DNA of 64,000 bases, taken from assembly GCF_017052465.1 (NCBI RefSeq), contig NZ_JAFHKT010000151.1, forward strand, positions 124,001 to 188,000, read 5' to 3'. The DNA comes from Arthrobacter pascens (GTDB lineage Bacteria > Actinomycetota > Actinomycetes > Actinomycetales > Micrococcaceae). Under the pieces are notes generated by a model that saw nothing but the letters and a program-made list of their open reading frames with translations, did not search any database and was not told the origin of the DNA. Made by a program: the position numbers and the translations under genes. Positions 38,843 to 47,552 of this stretch are shown here, in pieces. Position 1 is the stretch's first letter. Every line of letters begins with the position of its first letter.

Positions 38843-39199
38843 TCAGCGGTCCTGAAGCAGCCCCAGGATGTTGCCATCGGGGTCGGCGACGGTGGCCACC
38901 AGACGGCCGCCACCGACGTCATGCACGGGCTCCTTCACGGTGGCGCCCGCGGCGGTGACCTCGGCCAGCTTGGCTTCGATGTCCGGCACATGCCAGTAGG
39001 CCACCGGTGACGTCATGCCCTGCGGCCCGCCGCCCGGCACCAGCCCGATGTGCTGGCCCGCGGCTTCGAAGCCGACGTAGTAGGGTCCGTCGGCCTCCGG
39101 GGCCACGCCGAGCAGGGCCGTGTACATAGTCTTTGCCGCAGCCAGGTCGGACACGGGATGCAGCACGGTCTTGATTCCCTGGGTGGATGAGTCGCTCAT
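38843..39199 (-). CDS. VOC-family (glyoxalase/bleomycin-resistance fold) protein
   Basis: 118-residue vicinal-oxygen-chelate protein with two beta-alpha-beta-beta-beta modules (KTVLHPVSDLAAAKTMYTALLG ... VATVADPDGNILGLLQ). Likely a lyase, isomerase or binding protein; the substrate is unknown. AGGAG lies five bases before ATG 39199. It stands upstream of the UvrA-like gene in the same direction, 67 bases apart, so the two may be co-transcribed. Confidence 0.88.
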   Translation of the reverse strand: MSDSSTQGIKTVLHPVSDLAAAKTMYTALLGVAPEADGPYYVGFEAAGQHIGLVPGGGPQGMTSPVAYWHVPDIEAKLAEVTAAGATVKEPVHDVGGGRLVATVADPDGNILGLLQDR

Positions 39200-39434
39200 G
39201 GTCACTCCTATGGTCGTGGGCCCACATCGACCCGGCGCGTACGGTCGTGTTGTCGATGGGATTCATGCTAGCCGCAGCTCTTGGCGGGCGCTCGTGGTCT
39301 GCCTCACTTTCTTGAGCTGATCTTGCGTTGGCGCTGCCCGCGTCTTGAGCCTCTGGGGTGAGACTGTGAGCGGCGGCGGTGCAGCAGCATCGTGGCCGGC
39401 ATTAGCATGAACGATTCTTGGGGAAGGATCTGTG

Positions 39435-39653
39435 ATGACCGGAAGCAATGTCGAGACGTTCTATGAAGACCTGCTGTGGAAGACGCGCCATGAAGGAAGT
39501 GCGCAATCCCTCGTCGTGAGCACCAGTCAGTCTGAGGCGTTGGATGCTGGAAGGCGTGCCGCGGTGCGCGACCGGGTAGATCACCTCATCCGGGACATGG
39601 ACGGCAGGCTCCTGTGCCAGAACAGCTACCGGGACCTTCCGAAGAGCTATTAG
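39435..39653 (+). CDS. Small protein resembling DUF2188
   Basis: 72 residues. The C-terminal half (SQSEALDAGRRAAVRDRVDHLIRDMDGRLLCQNSYRDLP) follows the DUF2188 pattern of an A..AGR helix, then DG-R and NSY. Function unknown. AAGGA precedes ATG 39435 by six bases; GTG 39432 is the other start. The 230-bp gap on its left holds no gene. Confidence 0.6.
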   Translation: MTGSNVETFYEDLLWKTRHEGSAQSLVVSTSQSEALDAGRRAAVRDRVDHLIRDMDGRLLCQNSYRDLPKSY

Positions 39654-39720
39654 CCCCGGCGCCCGGCTCGTGGACCGATATGCTTTCCCTCAGTTACTGG
39701 CGTTATTCCAAGGGGGAGGC

Positions 39721-40158
39721 ATGGAGGGTACCGCGCTGCACGACCCCAGAACCCGGCGCGGCTGGATCTGGCTCATTGTTGCCGGATTCGCTGTCTCGGT
39801 TGCCGGCATCATTGTCGGCCTGCAGAAGGCGGGCCCGCTGTGCGGGAGCCCGTTGATTCCGCAAAGCCGGCAGGCTGAAATCTTCGACGCGCTCCGGACC
39901 GGTTCACGGGTGGCGGGTGAGTGCTATCGGAGAATCGACGCCGCTGCGGCCCCGACCTGGATGCTGATTGCGGCGGGAATCGTGGTGGTCCTGGCCGCGG
40001 TCATCATCCGGGTTGTCTCGATCAACCGGTACTCTGCCGTTGGGGCGGCGCCGTCCTTGGCGACACAGATCGAGGACCTGGAGCGCCAGTACCGCGAGGG
40101 TCTGATCAGCACCGAGGAGTTCGACGTCAAACGGGCCCGGCTGCTCGATCAGCTCTAA
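39721..40158 (+). CDS. Small two-helix membrane protein with SHOCT domain
   Basis: 145 residues: membrane segments at about 14-34 and 76-98 separated by a short extracellular loop with two cysteines. The C-terminal SHOCT module reads IEDLERQYREGLISTEEFDVKRARLLDQL. SHOCT is a short oligomerisation or regulatory motif at protein ends. No enzymatic signature. A start 17 codons upstream (39670) is possible but lacks a ribosome site, while GGGGGAGG lies before ATG 39721. Confidence 0.75.
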   Translation: MEGTALHDPRTRRGWIWLIVAGFAVSVAGIIVGLQKAGPLCGSPLIPQSRQAEIFDALRTGSRVAGECYRRIDAAAAPTWMLIAAGIVVVLAAVIIRVVSINRYSAVGAAPSLATQIEDLERQYREGLISTEEFDVKRARLLDQL

Positions 40159-40170
40159 GGGAAGCAACGG

Positions 40171-40752
40171 CTAAGGCAGCCGGGTCGGCCGCAGCAGCGT
40201 AGGGGCGCCCGCGCGTTCCGGGTCGAGCGGTACAGGGCTGATCAGCACAGCCGGACCGCGGTGCAGGATGCCGTCCGAAAGTGGTTCGCAGCGTATGCCG
40301 CCCCGCCCGCGCATGGCCTTGTGCGCGCCGGGGGCGAGCATCTGGTCCATCCAGGCGCAGGGATGGGCAGGGCGTCCGGCCCTGAAACGCACCAGATCCC
40401 CGTGCGATTCCAGCGCGAACTCCCCGCCAAGCAGCGGAGCCAGGTGGGCACCTCTGAGGACGACATTGCGGCGTGTCAGCAGCGGGTCAAACGGGGCGGC
40501 CCCCAGTTCCGCGGCGATGGCATCGAGGGCCTCGGCCGCGATCAGTGTGACTGCGGCATCCATGTGCGCGGCCTTGCCGAAGAACCGGTCGCCCACAATG
40601 CCCTTGCCGGCTACCAGCTCCACCCGGTCGGCGTCGGTCGTGGGGACGTCCGCCGCACCCTCGCGGGCACGGCCAAAGTACGCGTGCGCCGGCGACACGA
40701 GCAGGTGCAGGACCTCCACGTCGTACCTGTAGGGGACTGTCATGCCATCCAA
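40171..40752 (-). CDS. MOSC-domain protein
   Basis: 193 residues with a MOSC fold: GKGIVGDRFFG, TRRNVVLRGAHL and the conserved Cys in AHPCAWMDQM, which in the family binds the molybdenum cofactor or sulfur. It could act in molybdenum-cofactor-dependent sulfur chemistry or N-hydroxylated compound reduction. AGGA lies seven bases before ATG 40752. Convergent with the SHOCT gene, divergent from the lipoprotein gene. Confidence 0.87.
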   Translation of the reverse strand: MDGMTVPYRYDVEVLHLLVSPAHAYFGRAREGAADVPTTDADRVELVAGKGIVGDRFFGKAAHMDAAVTLIAAEALDAIAAELGAAPFDPLLTRRNVVLRGAHLAPLLGGEFALESHGDLVRFRAGRPAHPCAWMDQMLAPGAHKAMRGRGGIRCEPLSDGILHRGPAVLISPVPLDPERAGAPTLLRPTRLP

Positions 40753-40832
40753 CTATCCTCGCTCGCAGGAACCGGCACACCATCCCGGCACCGTCGGCTT
40801 AGAATCGACAGTAGTCAACTACTGAGGAAATC

Positions 40833-41168
40833 ATGAAGAAACTCACCACTGCCCTGCTGGCTGCCGGGCTTCTCCTGTCCGCTTCGGCCTGCGCCTCACC
40901 GCAACTTTCCACTGCGGAAACCTGCGACCGGGTGAGGACCGTAGTTTCCAGTCCCACAGGAAACATGGGCAAGACCGGCATGATCAAGCTTGCCAACCAG
41001 ATCCGGCCGATCGAGGCAGTGTCCTCGGACGATCTGAAGCCTGCCCTGCAGGCAATCCTGAACTACGCGGACGAGTCCGTGAAAGAGCACCCCGACAACG
41101 CAAAGCTCACCGAGCTTACTGCCGCCTACCAGGAAGCGGGGAGCACGTACAGCAAATTCTGCAGCTGA
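40833..41168 (+). CDS. Small lipoprotein of unknown function
   Basis: 111 residues with a clear signal peptide (KKLTTALLAAGLLLSASAC) and lipobox ending at Cys20. The mature part is helical with two further cysteines (TCDRV, KFCS at the C-terminus) that may form a disulfide. GAGGAAATC precedes the ATG. No family recognised. Confidence 0.82.
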   Translation: MKKLTTALLAAGLLLSASACASPQLSTAETCDRVRTVVSSPTGNMGKTGMIKLANQIRPIEAVSSDDLKPALQAILNYADESVKEHPDNAKLTELTAAYQEAGSTYSKFCS

Positions 41169-41176
41169 ATTCTGAG

Positions 41177-41209
41177 GGCGTTGGGCCGCCGGAGTGGCGG
41201 CCCAACGCC
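41177..41209. terminator. Bidirectional terminator between convergent genes
   Basis: Perfect 14-bp stem GGCGTTGGGCCGCC / GGCGGCCCAACGCC with loop GGAGT, directly abutting the stop of the isomerase gene and 8 bases after the lipoprotein stop. No long T tract on either side. Confidence 0.72.
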
Positions 41210-42217
41210 TTAGGCTGAGACGCTCAGGGCTGCGTCTGCGTCCTTCAGAACCTTGGCTGCGACCTCGAGGCCCTCGATGCGGCCCAGCTCGACGTCTTCG
41301 TGTTCGATGTTGACGAGCATGTCGGGGTCCACGTCGTGGAGGGCGCGCAGGAACTCGGTCCAGTACGCAGTGTCGTGGCCCTTGCCGAGGGCGACGAAGT
41401 CCCAGGCGGCGGGCTTGGGCCATTCGTTGGCCCACTCGTCGCCGCCGAGGTTGGTGCGGTTCTCCTCGGGGGACAGCCTGCGGAAGCGGTTGTCCAGGAC
41501 GCCGTAGATGGCGGCTGTCTCCTTGTTGACGCGGACATCCTTTGCCGCGGCCTGGAAGACCAGCGGGCCCAGTTCACGGACGACGGCGACCGGGTCCATC
41601 TGCTGCCAGAACAGGTGGGAGGCGTCGAGTTCAACGCCGACGTGGGTGGCGCCGGTCAGTTCAACGAGTTTGTACACGTCGGCCGGGTTGAAGACGAGGT
41701 TCTGCGGGTGCAGTTCGAGGGCGACCTTGACGTCCAGGTCCCGTGCCAGCCGGTCGGTCTCCTTCCAGAAGTCCGCGGCGATTTCCCACTGGTAGTCCAG
41801 GACGTCCAGGGCGGCGGAGTTCCAGGCATTGACGATCCAGTTCGGCACGGTGGCTCCTGGTTCCCCGCCGGGAAGTCCGGACATCGTCACCACACGGTTC
41901 TGTCCCAGCCGGTGCGCGAGGCGGATGGAGCGGCGGATGTCCTCGGCATGCTTGTCACCGATGGTCCGGTTGGGGTGCAGGGGGTTGCCGTTGCAGTTCA
42001 GCCCTGCGATGGAGACCCCGGTGCCTTCGAAGATGGCAAGGTAGTCGTCGCGGGCCGCGTCGCTTTCGAGGATGTCGTCGAAGGTGGGGATGTGCACGGC
42101 CGGCAGGAAGCCGCCGGAGTTGATTTCGATGCCGGTCAGGCCGAGGCCGGCGATGACTTTCAGGGCTTCGGGGAGCGGCCGGTCGTGCAGGATCGCGTTG
42201 TAGACGCCGAGTTTCAC
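41210..42217 (-). CDS. Sugar phosphate isomerase/epimerase-family TIM-barrel protein
   Basis: 335 residues of the xylose-isomerase-like (AP endonuclease 2) fold. Metal-binding residues are visible in ELHPQN (Glu/His), ELDASHLFWQ (Asp/His) and NIEHED (Glu/His). Such proteins isomerise or epimerise sugars or dehydrate inositol intermediates. The start is GTG 42217 in a GTGA overlap with the Gfo/Idh gene, preceded by AGAAGG. Acts with that dehydrogenase in one pathway under the divergent LacI. Confidence 0.9.
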   Translation of the reverse strand: MKLGVYNAILHDRPLPEALKVIAGLGLTGIEINSGGFLPAVHIPTFDDILESDAARDDYLAIFEGTGVSIAGLNCNGNPLHPNRTIGDKHAEDIRRSIRLAHRLGQNRVVTMSGLPGGEPGATVPNWIVNAWNSAALDVLDYQWEIAADFWKETDRLARDLDVKVALELHPQNLVFNPADVYKLVELTGATHVGVELDASHLFWQQMDPVAVVRELGPLVFQAAAKDVRVNKETAAIYGVLDNRFRRLSPEENRTNLGGDEWANEWPKPAAWDFVALGKGHDTAYWTEFLRALHDVDPDMLVNIEHEDVELGRIEGLEVAAKVLKDADAALSVSA

Positions 42218-43392
42218 AGGGTTACCTTCTTTCCGGAGCCGAGCGCTGATTCTGCCACTGCGGCGAGGAGTTCCATGTTGTGTACGCCTTCGTCAAACGT
42301 GGCGCAGCGGGGGAGTGATGTTGCTTCGTCCAGTCCTGCGACTTCTTCGAGGAAGGCCCGGGCCTGGTAGCCGAAGGCGTCGTTCTGGCCGAAGCCGACG
42401 CTCGGCGCGTCCATGGCCAGCCCGCCGGAGAGGTAGGGGTGTTCGGGGCCGAGGATGACCTGGCGGTAGCCGTTCTCCGAGGAGGGGCCGGAGTTGAGGA
42501 AGAGCTCGATTTCCGCCGGACGGCGCTGGTCGAACCGTGCCGCGCCGTTTTCGCAGAAAACTTCGAAGATGAGGCTGTTGGCGTGTCCGGCGGCGACGCG
42601 GGAGACCTCGAAGCCTCCGGAGCCGTGGTCGAACTCGGCCGAGAACGCCGCATAGTCGTCGTTTTCGACGGTCTCGAAGACGTCGCTGACGGCCGCGTGG
42701 TCGTGGCCCATAACGGCGCCCAGCGGGAGCGGGCGCTTGTTGATGGCGGTGCTGAAGCGTCCGCCACTGATGGAGCGGATGTCGCCGCACAGGAATTCAG
42801 CGACGTACGTCAGGTGGGATCCGACGTCGGCCAGGGCGCCGGAGCCGGGTCCGCCCTTGTACCGCCAGCTCATGGGCGCGTCGGGGCTGAAGCCGTAGTC
42901 CGTCCAGTAGCGGCCGCTGAAGTGCAGAACCTTTCCCAGGGTTCCGTTCCGGATCAGGTCCCGGATGTAGGCGATGCCGGGCGTGCGGCGGAAGGTGAAC
43001 CCGATCCGGGCGATCGAGGACGCGTTCCGGGCGGCTTCGGCCATGGCCCGGGCGTCTTCCAGGGTGTCGCTGAGCGGCTTTTCGCACAGCACGTGCTTGC
43101 CGGCGGCGAGGAGGCCCTCGACGACTTCACGGTGCAGTGAGTTGGCGATCACGACGCTGACGACGTCGATGTCATCGGCTTCGGCGATGGCCTGCCATGA
43201 GGTGTCGTTGCGTTCATATCCGAACCGCTGCGCGGCGATGGAGCCGAACTGCGGATTCACATCACCAATGGAGACCAGCCGGACCGGCGGAAGAACCGGG
43301 TTGTACAGTGCGGACGCTGTCCGGAAGGCCGCGGCGTGGGCCTTGCCGGCCATGCCGGCCCCTATGACGGCGACGCCGATATCTTTGGGCAT
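42214..43392 (-). CDS. Gfo/Idh/MocA-family NAD(P)-dependent oxidoreductase
   Basis: 392 residues. The N-terminal Rossmann fold has GAGMAGKAHAAAF and the conserved CEKPLSDT lysine motif; the C-terminal domain is of the Gfo/Idh type. Oxidises or reduces a sugar, inositol or sugar-derivative hydroxyl. AAGGAGAACACCA precedes ATG 43392. First gene of a two-gene operon whose promoter carries a LacI palindrome at 43460-43471. Confidence 0.92.
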   Translation of the reverse strand: MPKDIGVAVIGAGMAGKAHAAAFRTASALYNPVLPPVRLVSIGDVNPQFGSIAAQRFGYERNDTSWQAIAEADDIDVVSVVIANSLHREVVEGLLAAGKHVLCEKPLSDTLEDARAMAEAARNASSIARIGFTFRRTPGIAYIRDLIRNGTLGKVLHFSGRYWTDYGFSPDAPMSWRYKGGPGSGALADVGSHLTYVAEFLCGDIRSISGGRFSTAINKRPLPLGAVMGHDHAAVSDVFETVENDDYAAFSAEFDHGSGGFEVSRVAAGHANSLIFEVFCENGAARFDQRRPAEIELFLNSGPSSENGYRQVILGPEHPYLSGGLAMDAPSVGFGQNDAFGYQARAFLEEVAGLDEATSLPRCATFDEGVHNMELLAAVAESALGSGKKVTL

Positions 43393-43459
43393 TGGTGTTC
43401 TCCTTCGAACTCAGCCGAAGCTGCGCGGACTCAGCCGCTGAAATGGGGGTCAGATTAAA

Positions 43460-43471
43460 TGGAGCGCTCCA
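43460..43471. promoter_or_regulatory. LacI-family operator upstream of the Gfo/Idh operon
   Basis: Perfect 12-bp palindrome TGGAGCGCTCCA with the central CG typical of LacI operators, between the divergent Gfo/Idh operon (68 bases away) and the LacI gene (55-73 bases away). Confidence 0.75.
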
Positions 43472-43525
43472 GAAACACGATAGAGGCCGGACTTTGTCCT
43501 GTCAATATCTCAATCGCGGGCGGGA

Positions 43526-44548
43526 ATGCGTCACAATGGCAGGGTGACGCAGGAAATCGGCAAACGCCCGAATATTTACGACGTAGCCTCCGCAGCCGGG
43601 GTCTCCAAGTCCCTGGTCTCACTTGTTCTGCGCGGTGCGCCCGGGGTATCGCCTGCCCGTCGGGCCGCCGTCGAGGAGGCCATTGAACGGCTGAACTACC
43701 GTCCCAGCCGTGCTGCAGCGACCCTCGCCGGGAACAGGTCCCGCACCATCGGCGTGGTCCTGGATGACTACCGGAACCTCTGGTTCGTCGACCTGCTGGC
43801 CGGACTGCACGATCGGCTCGCACCCCTCGGATTCCGGGTGGCCGTGGCCGATCCCTCGTTCAATGCGCACCTTGACCGGACGCCCGTGGACGGCCTCCTG
43901 TCGATGCGCGTGGACGGCGTTGTGATCGCCACCGAGCCCACCGAGGAGATGTTCGCCGCGGTGGATGTCCCCGCGGTGGTAGCCGGAAACCGTGACATGG
44001 TCGTCCCTGGGGCTGACATCGTGGCTAATGACGACGTGATGGGCGGCCGCCTGGCCACCGAGCACCTGATCGGACTCGGACACCGGGAAATCGGCCACGT
44101 GACCGGCGCCGGTGGCGCCGCCCGCCTGCGCGCCCAGGGTTTCGACGCCATGATGCGCGGAAGCGGGCTACGGCCGCAAGTTGCCCAGGGCCAGGGACTC
44201 ACGATGGAATCTGACGGATACGAGGCCGCACTGCGGCTGCTGGAAGAAAACCCGTCCCTCACCGCGATTTTTGCGGCCAACGACACCATGGCACTGGGCG
44301 CAGCGGGCGCGGCCCGGGACAGGGGACGGCGCATCCCCGAGGATCTGTCCCTCATCGGCTACGACAATTCGCCCTTGGCATCGGCCAACCTCTTGAGGCT
44401 CACCACAATCGATGGCCGGAACCGGCAGGTCGGAGACGGCGCCGCGGAGGCCCTCCTGGAGCGGATGAAGGACCCCGCGACGCCCGTGCACACGAAGCTG
44501 GTGGAGCCGGAACTGGTCCTCAGGGCCTCCACCGCTGCCCCGGCCTAA
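43526..44548 (+). CDS. LacI-family transcriptional regulator
   Basis: 340 residues (334 if GTG 43544 is used). HTH NIYDVASAAGVSKSLVSLVLRG and hinge NYRPSRAAATLAGNRS, then a periplasmic-binding-like effector domain (IGVVLDDYRNLWFVDLLAGL ... FAANDTMALGAAGAARDRG). Probable repressor of the divergent Gfo/Idh-isomerase operon through the palindrome at 43460. Both candidate starts have weak ribosome sites. Confidence 0.92.
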   Translation: MRHNGRVTQEIGKRPNIYDVASAAGVSKSLVSLVLRGAPGVSPARRAAVEEAIERLNYRPSRAAATLAGNRSRTIGVVLDDYRNLWFVDLLAGLHDRLAPLGFRVAVADPSFNAHLDRTPVDGLLSMRVDGVVIATEPTEEMFAAVDVPAVVAGNRDMVVPGADIVANDDVMGGRLATEHLIGLGHREIGHVTGAGGAARLRAQGFDAMMRGSGLRPQVAQGQGLTMESDGYEAALRLLEENPSLTAIFAANDTMALGAAGAARDRGRRIPEDLSLIGYDNSPLASANLLRLTTIDGRNRQVGDGAAEALLERMKDPATPVHTKLVEPELVLRASTAAPA

Positions 44549-44570
44549 AGCGCGGTTTCCCCCCAGCAGG

Positions 44571-45815
44571 TCAGAGGTCCGCGGCCCTCGCTTCCAAGAC
44601 GGCCCGGGTGCGGTCGTTCCTGGCGAGGGCGGCCGCCGTCGTAAATTCCGCGCGGGCTTCGTCGGTCCGCCCCAGCCGGGCGAGCAGTTCGCCGCGGACG
44701 CTGGGCAGCAGATGGCCGCCGCGCAGGGCCCCGTCCGAGGCGAGGCGGTCCACGATCGCCAACGCCGCGGCGGGGCCCGTGGCCATGGACACGGCCACGG
44801 CCCGGTTGAGGTCCACGACGGGGCTGGGCGCCACGCGGCCGAGCACCTCGTAGAGCAGGACGATGCGCGCCCAGTCCGTCTGCTCAACACTCGGCGCCAC
44901 GGCATGGCATTCGGCGATCGCGGCCTGCAGCGCGTAGCTGCGGCGGCCCCGGCCCAACGCGTCGGCCCGGGCCAGAGCTGCACGGCCCCGCCCGATCTGG
45001 CCACGGTCCCACCGGGTGCGGTCCTGGTCTGCCAGCAGTATTGGCGTTCCATCGGGCCGGGTGCGGGCGGCAAAACGTGAGGCCTGGAACTCCATGAGGG
45101 CCACCAACGCATGGGCTTCGGGCTCGCGCGGAACCAGCCCGGCGAGAACGCGCCCGATGCGCAGTGCCTCGTTGGCCAGGTCGGGCCGGATCCAGCGGTC
45201 CCCCGTAGTGGCCGAATAGCCCTCCGTGAACATGAGGTACACGACGCCCAGGACCGCGCTGAGCCTGCCTCCCCATTCATGCGGTTCGGGGACCTCGAAG
45301 GGCACCTGTGCCGCGGCCAGTGTTTTCTTTGCCCGCACGATCCGCTGCTGCACTGTGGCGACCGGCACGAGGAACAGCCGGGCGATCTCCTCCGTGGTCA
45401 GGCCTCCCACCACCCGCAGAGTCAGCGACATTTGCGCCTCACGGGAGAGGACGGGATGGCATGCCGTGAACACGAGCCGGAGCACGTCGTCGTCCACCGG
45501 CTCCCATGACAGGCCCTCAGCGTCCGGGAGGCCGTGGGCGATGGTGCGGTACCGCTCGTCCAGCATCTCCGCGCGCCGCCAGGCGTCGACCGCCTTGCGC
45601 TTGGCGACGGCGGTGAGCCAGGCGGCGGGATTCCGCGGGACACCGGCCTCTGGCCACTGGGCCAAGGCATCCGCCACGGCCTCCTGGGCCAAGTCCTCGG
45701 CAAGACCGAAGTCCCGGGTGGCTCTGGCGAGGGCCGCCGTGATGCGGGGGCCCTCGATGCGCCACAGGGCATCGATCCGGCGCCGAACTGCGTCGACTGC
45801 CGCTGCCTCACTCAC
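44571..45815 (-). CDS. ECF sigma factor, ECF42 type with C-terminal TPR-like extension
   Basis: About 414 residues. Sigma region 2 (FGLAEDLAQEAVADALAQWP, AWLTAVAKRKAVDAWRR) and region 4 (LTTEEIARLFLVPVATVQQRIVRAKK) are followed by a long helical DUF6596/TPR-like domain of about 220 residues. This layout, next to a DGPF/YCII protein, defines ECF42. These have no classical anti-sigma factor; the extension is thought to control activity. GTG 45815 has GGAGG five bases upstream and is preferred to GTG 45833. It follows the YCII gene by 36 bases. Confidence 0.9.
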   Translation of the reverse strand: MSEAAAVDAVRRRIDALWRIEGPRITAALARATRDFGLAEDLAQEAVADALAQWPEAGVPRNPAAWLTAVAKRKAVDAWRRAEMLDERYRTIAHGLPDAEGLSWEPVDDDVLRLVFTACHPVLSREAQMSLTLRVVGGLTTEEIARLFLVPVATVQQRIVRAKKTLAAAQVPFEVPEPHEWGGRLSAVLGVVYLMFTEGYSATTGDRWIRPDLANEALRIGRVLAGLVPREPEAHALVALMEFQASRFAARTRPDGTPILLADQDRTRWDRGQIGRGRAALARADALGRGRRSYALQAAIAECHAVAPSVEQTDWARIVLLYEVLGRVAPSPVVDLNRAVAVSMATGPAAALAIVDRLASDGALRGGHLLPSVRGELLARLGRTDEARAEFTTAAALARNDRTRAVLEARAADL

Positions 45816-45851
45816 CGCAGCCTCCCGGCTCACCGCTGCGCGGGTCGCGGA

Positions 45852-46280
45852 TCAGGGCTTGCCCAGCTCCTCGCGCCACAGCGCCTCCTTCTGGATGTAC
45901 TCGTTGTCCGCGAAGTCTGCGAAGTCGTCAGCTTCTGCGACCCGGCGGACCTCCAGCTTCGAACCCGGTCCTAGCGGGCAGCGGCTGGCCCATTCTGCGG
46001 CTTCCTCCTTGGAGGCAACCTGGACGATCCAGAACCCGTTGAACAGCTCATGCGTTTCGCCGTAGGGGCCGTCAGTCACCACGGGCGGCTCCTCGGAGAA
46101 GTCGACCACAAAGGCGGAGCCCTCCGAGACGTCAGCGAGGCCCTCGCCGGCCAGCATGACGCCGGCCTTGATGAGTGATTCGTTGTAGGCACCCATCTTG
46201 TTGAGGATCTCCTCGAACGGGACCTGCTTCGAGGCCTCAATTGCCTCGTCGGTGGCGCGCATGATGAACATGTACTTCAT
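45852..46280 (-). CDS. YCII-related (DGPF-domain) protein
   Basis: 142 residues starting MKYMFIMRATDEA, with VTDGPYGETHELFNGFWIVQV, a variant of the DGPF motif. The dimeric alpha-beta fold of YciI relatives is expected. DGPF proteins are the conserved targets and neighbours of ECF42 sigma factors; their biochemical role is unknown. AAGGAGAGTCCC precedes ATG 46280. Same operon as the sigma factor. Confidence 0.9.
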   Translation of the reverse strand: MKYMFIMRATDEAIEASKQVPFEEILNKMGAYNESLIKAGVMLAGEGLADVSEGSAFVVDFSEEPPVVTDGPYGETHELFNGFWIVQVASKEEAAEWASRCPLGPGSKLEVRRVAEADDFADFADNEYIQKEALWREELGKP

Positions 46281-46387
46281 GGGACTCTCCTTGCCTTGGA
46301 TGAGGACGCCGTATGCGTCCTTCTACTATCCCGTCGAACGGGGCTGCCGGGAATCGACACGGGCATGAAAAGTTTTTGAAGCCGCGG

Positions 46388-47488
46388 CTAGAGTGCCGGC
46401 ACCTCGACGGACTCCCCGGATGAGGCAGGGACCACGCCGACCGACCCGCGGCGGACCAGTGTCGCGCTGAACTCCGGCGCGGCGGCCGCGGGAGGCCGGC
46501 CTTCGATCTGCCGGATCAGTGCGCTCGCCGCAGCGACGCCCATGTCGTACACCGGCTGCGCGATCACCGTGAGGGGCGGCGTGGTGAGCCGGGTCCACGC
46601 GAAATCGTCGTACATCAGGAACGAGACGTCGGCCGGGATGGCCAGGCCCAGTTCCTGGATGGCCTCCACGACGCTCAGCGCGATGAGTCCGTCCGAAGCG
46701 ACGACGGCGGTGGCCGCGTCGTTGCCTTGGAGGACGTCGCGGGTGAGGTTCCGGATGGAGTCGGCGCCGCCCGCATTGAGCCGCACGAGATCCTCCGGGA
46801 ATGCGCACCCCATGTCGGCAAAGGCCCGGCGCATGCCGTCCAGGCGATCGGAGATCTGGGAGGAGTCCAGCCGCATGCCCGCGGTGTAAGCGGCGTCGGT
46901 GCGCAGGGTAGAGATGAAGGCGATCCTCCGGTGTCCGGTCTGAAGGAGGTACCGGGTGGACTCGTATGAGATGGCTGCCATATCGACGGCGACCGTCTCC
47001 ACCTCGAGCCCCTCCGCGGAGCGGTCCAGCAGGACCAGCGGACGCCCGGAATCGTGAACGCGCCGCAAATGCTGGGTTTCCACGGAGGACGCGGGGGCGA
47101 CGATGAGGCCGTCGACCCTCTTGTCCAGGAGCACCCGCACGGCGTCCACTTCAGCTGCCGTATTCTCATCCGTGTTGACCAGGATGACGTTGAACCCGCT
47201 CTTCTTGGCGGTGTCGGTGATGCCCCTGGTGGCGAGTCCGAAGTGCGGGTTTTCGATGTCGCCCACCACCACCCCGATGGTGTGCGATTTTCCCGTGTTC
47301 ATGCTGCGGGCGAGCTCGTTGGGCCGGTAGTCCAGCTCTTCCGCGGCGGCCAGGACCCGCTCGCGGACGTCCTCGCTGACCGCGCCGTAGTTGCCCAGCG
47401 CGCGGGCGGCCTGGGCCTTGGACACCTGGGCAGCTTTTGCGACGTCGGCAACCGTTACGTCGCGCCGTCTTGCTCCGTCACTGCTCAT
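46388..47488 (-). CDS. LacI-family transcriptional regulator
   Basis: 366 residues. HTH VTVADVAKAAQVSKAQAARALGNYG, hinge DYRPNELARSMNTGKS, then effector domain (IGVVVGDIENPHFGLATRGI). AAAGG precedes ATG 47488. Divergent from the amino-acid-type ABC operon; the two 14-bp operator-like palindromes in the shared gap are its likely targets. The 'Q' in the recognition helix (SKAQAARAL) is a departure from the common 'STVSRAL', so its operator should differ from standard LacI sites, as the site found does. Confidence 0.93.
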   Translation of the reverse strand: MSSDGARRRDVTVADVAKAAQVSKAQAARALGNYGAVSEDVRERVLAAAEELDYRPNELARSMNTGKSHTIGVVVGDIENPHFGLATRGITDTAKKSGFNVILVNTDENTAAEVDAVRVLLDKRVDGLIVAPASSVETQHLRRVHDSGRPLVLLDRSAEGLEVETVAVDMAAISYESTRYLLQTGHRRIAFISTLRTDAAYTAGMRLDSSQISDRLDGMRRAFADMGCAFPEDLVRLNAGGADSIRNLTRDVLQGNDAATAVVASDGLIALSVVEAIQELGLAIPADVSFLMYDDFAWTRLTTPPLTVIAQPVYDMGVAAASALIRQIEGRPPAAAAPEFSATLVRRGSVGVVPASSGESVEVPAL

Positions 47489-47552
47489 GTTCACCTTTCA
47501 GAGGGGCTGTTGACGCGGCCTGTGAGTTCCGCTACATTTTCATCAATCGATG

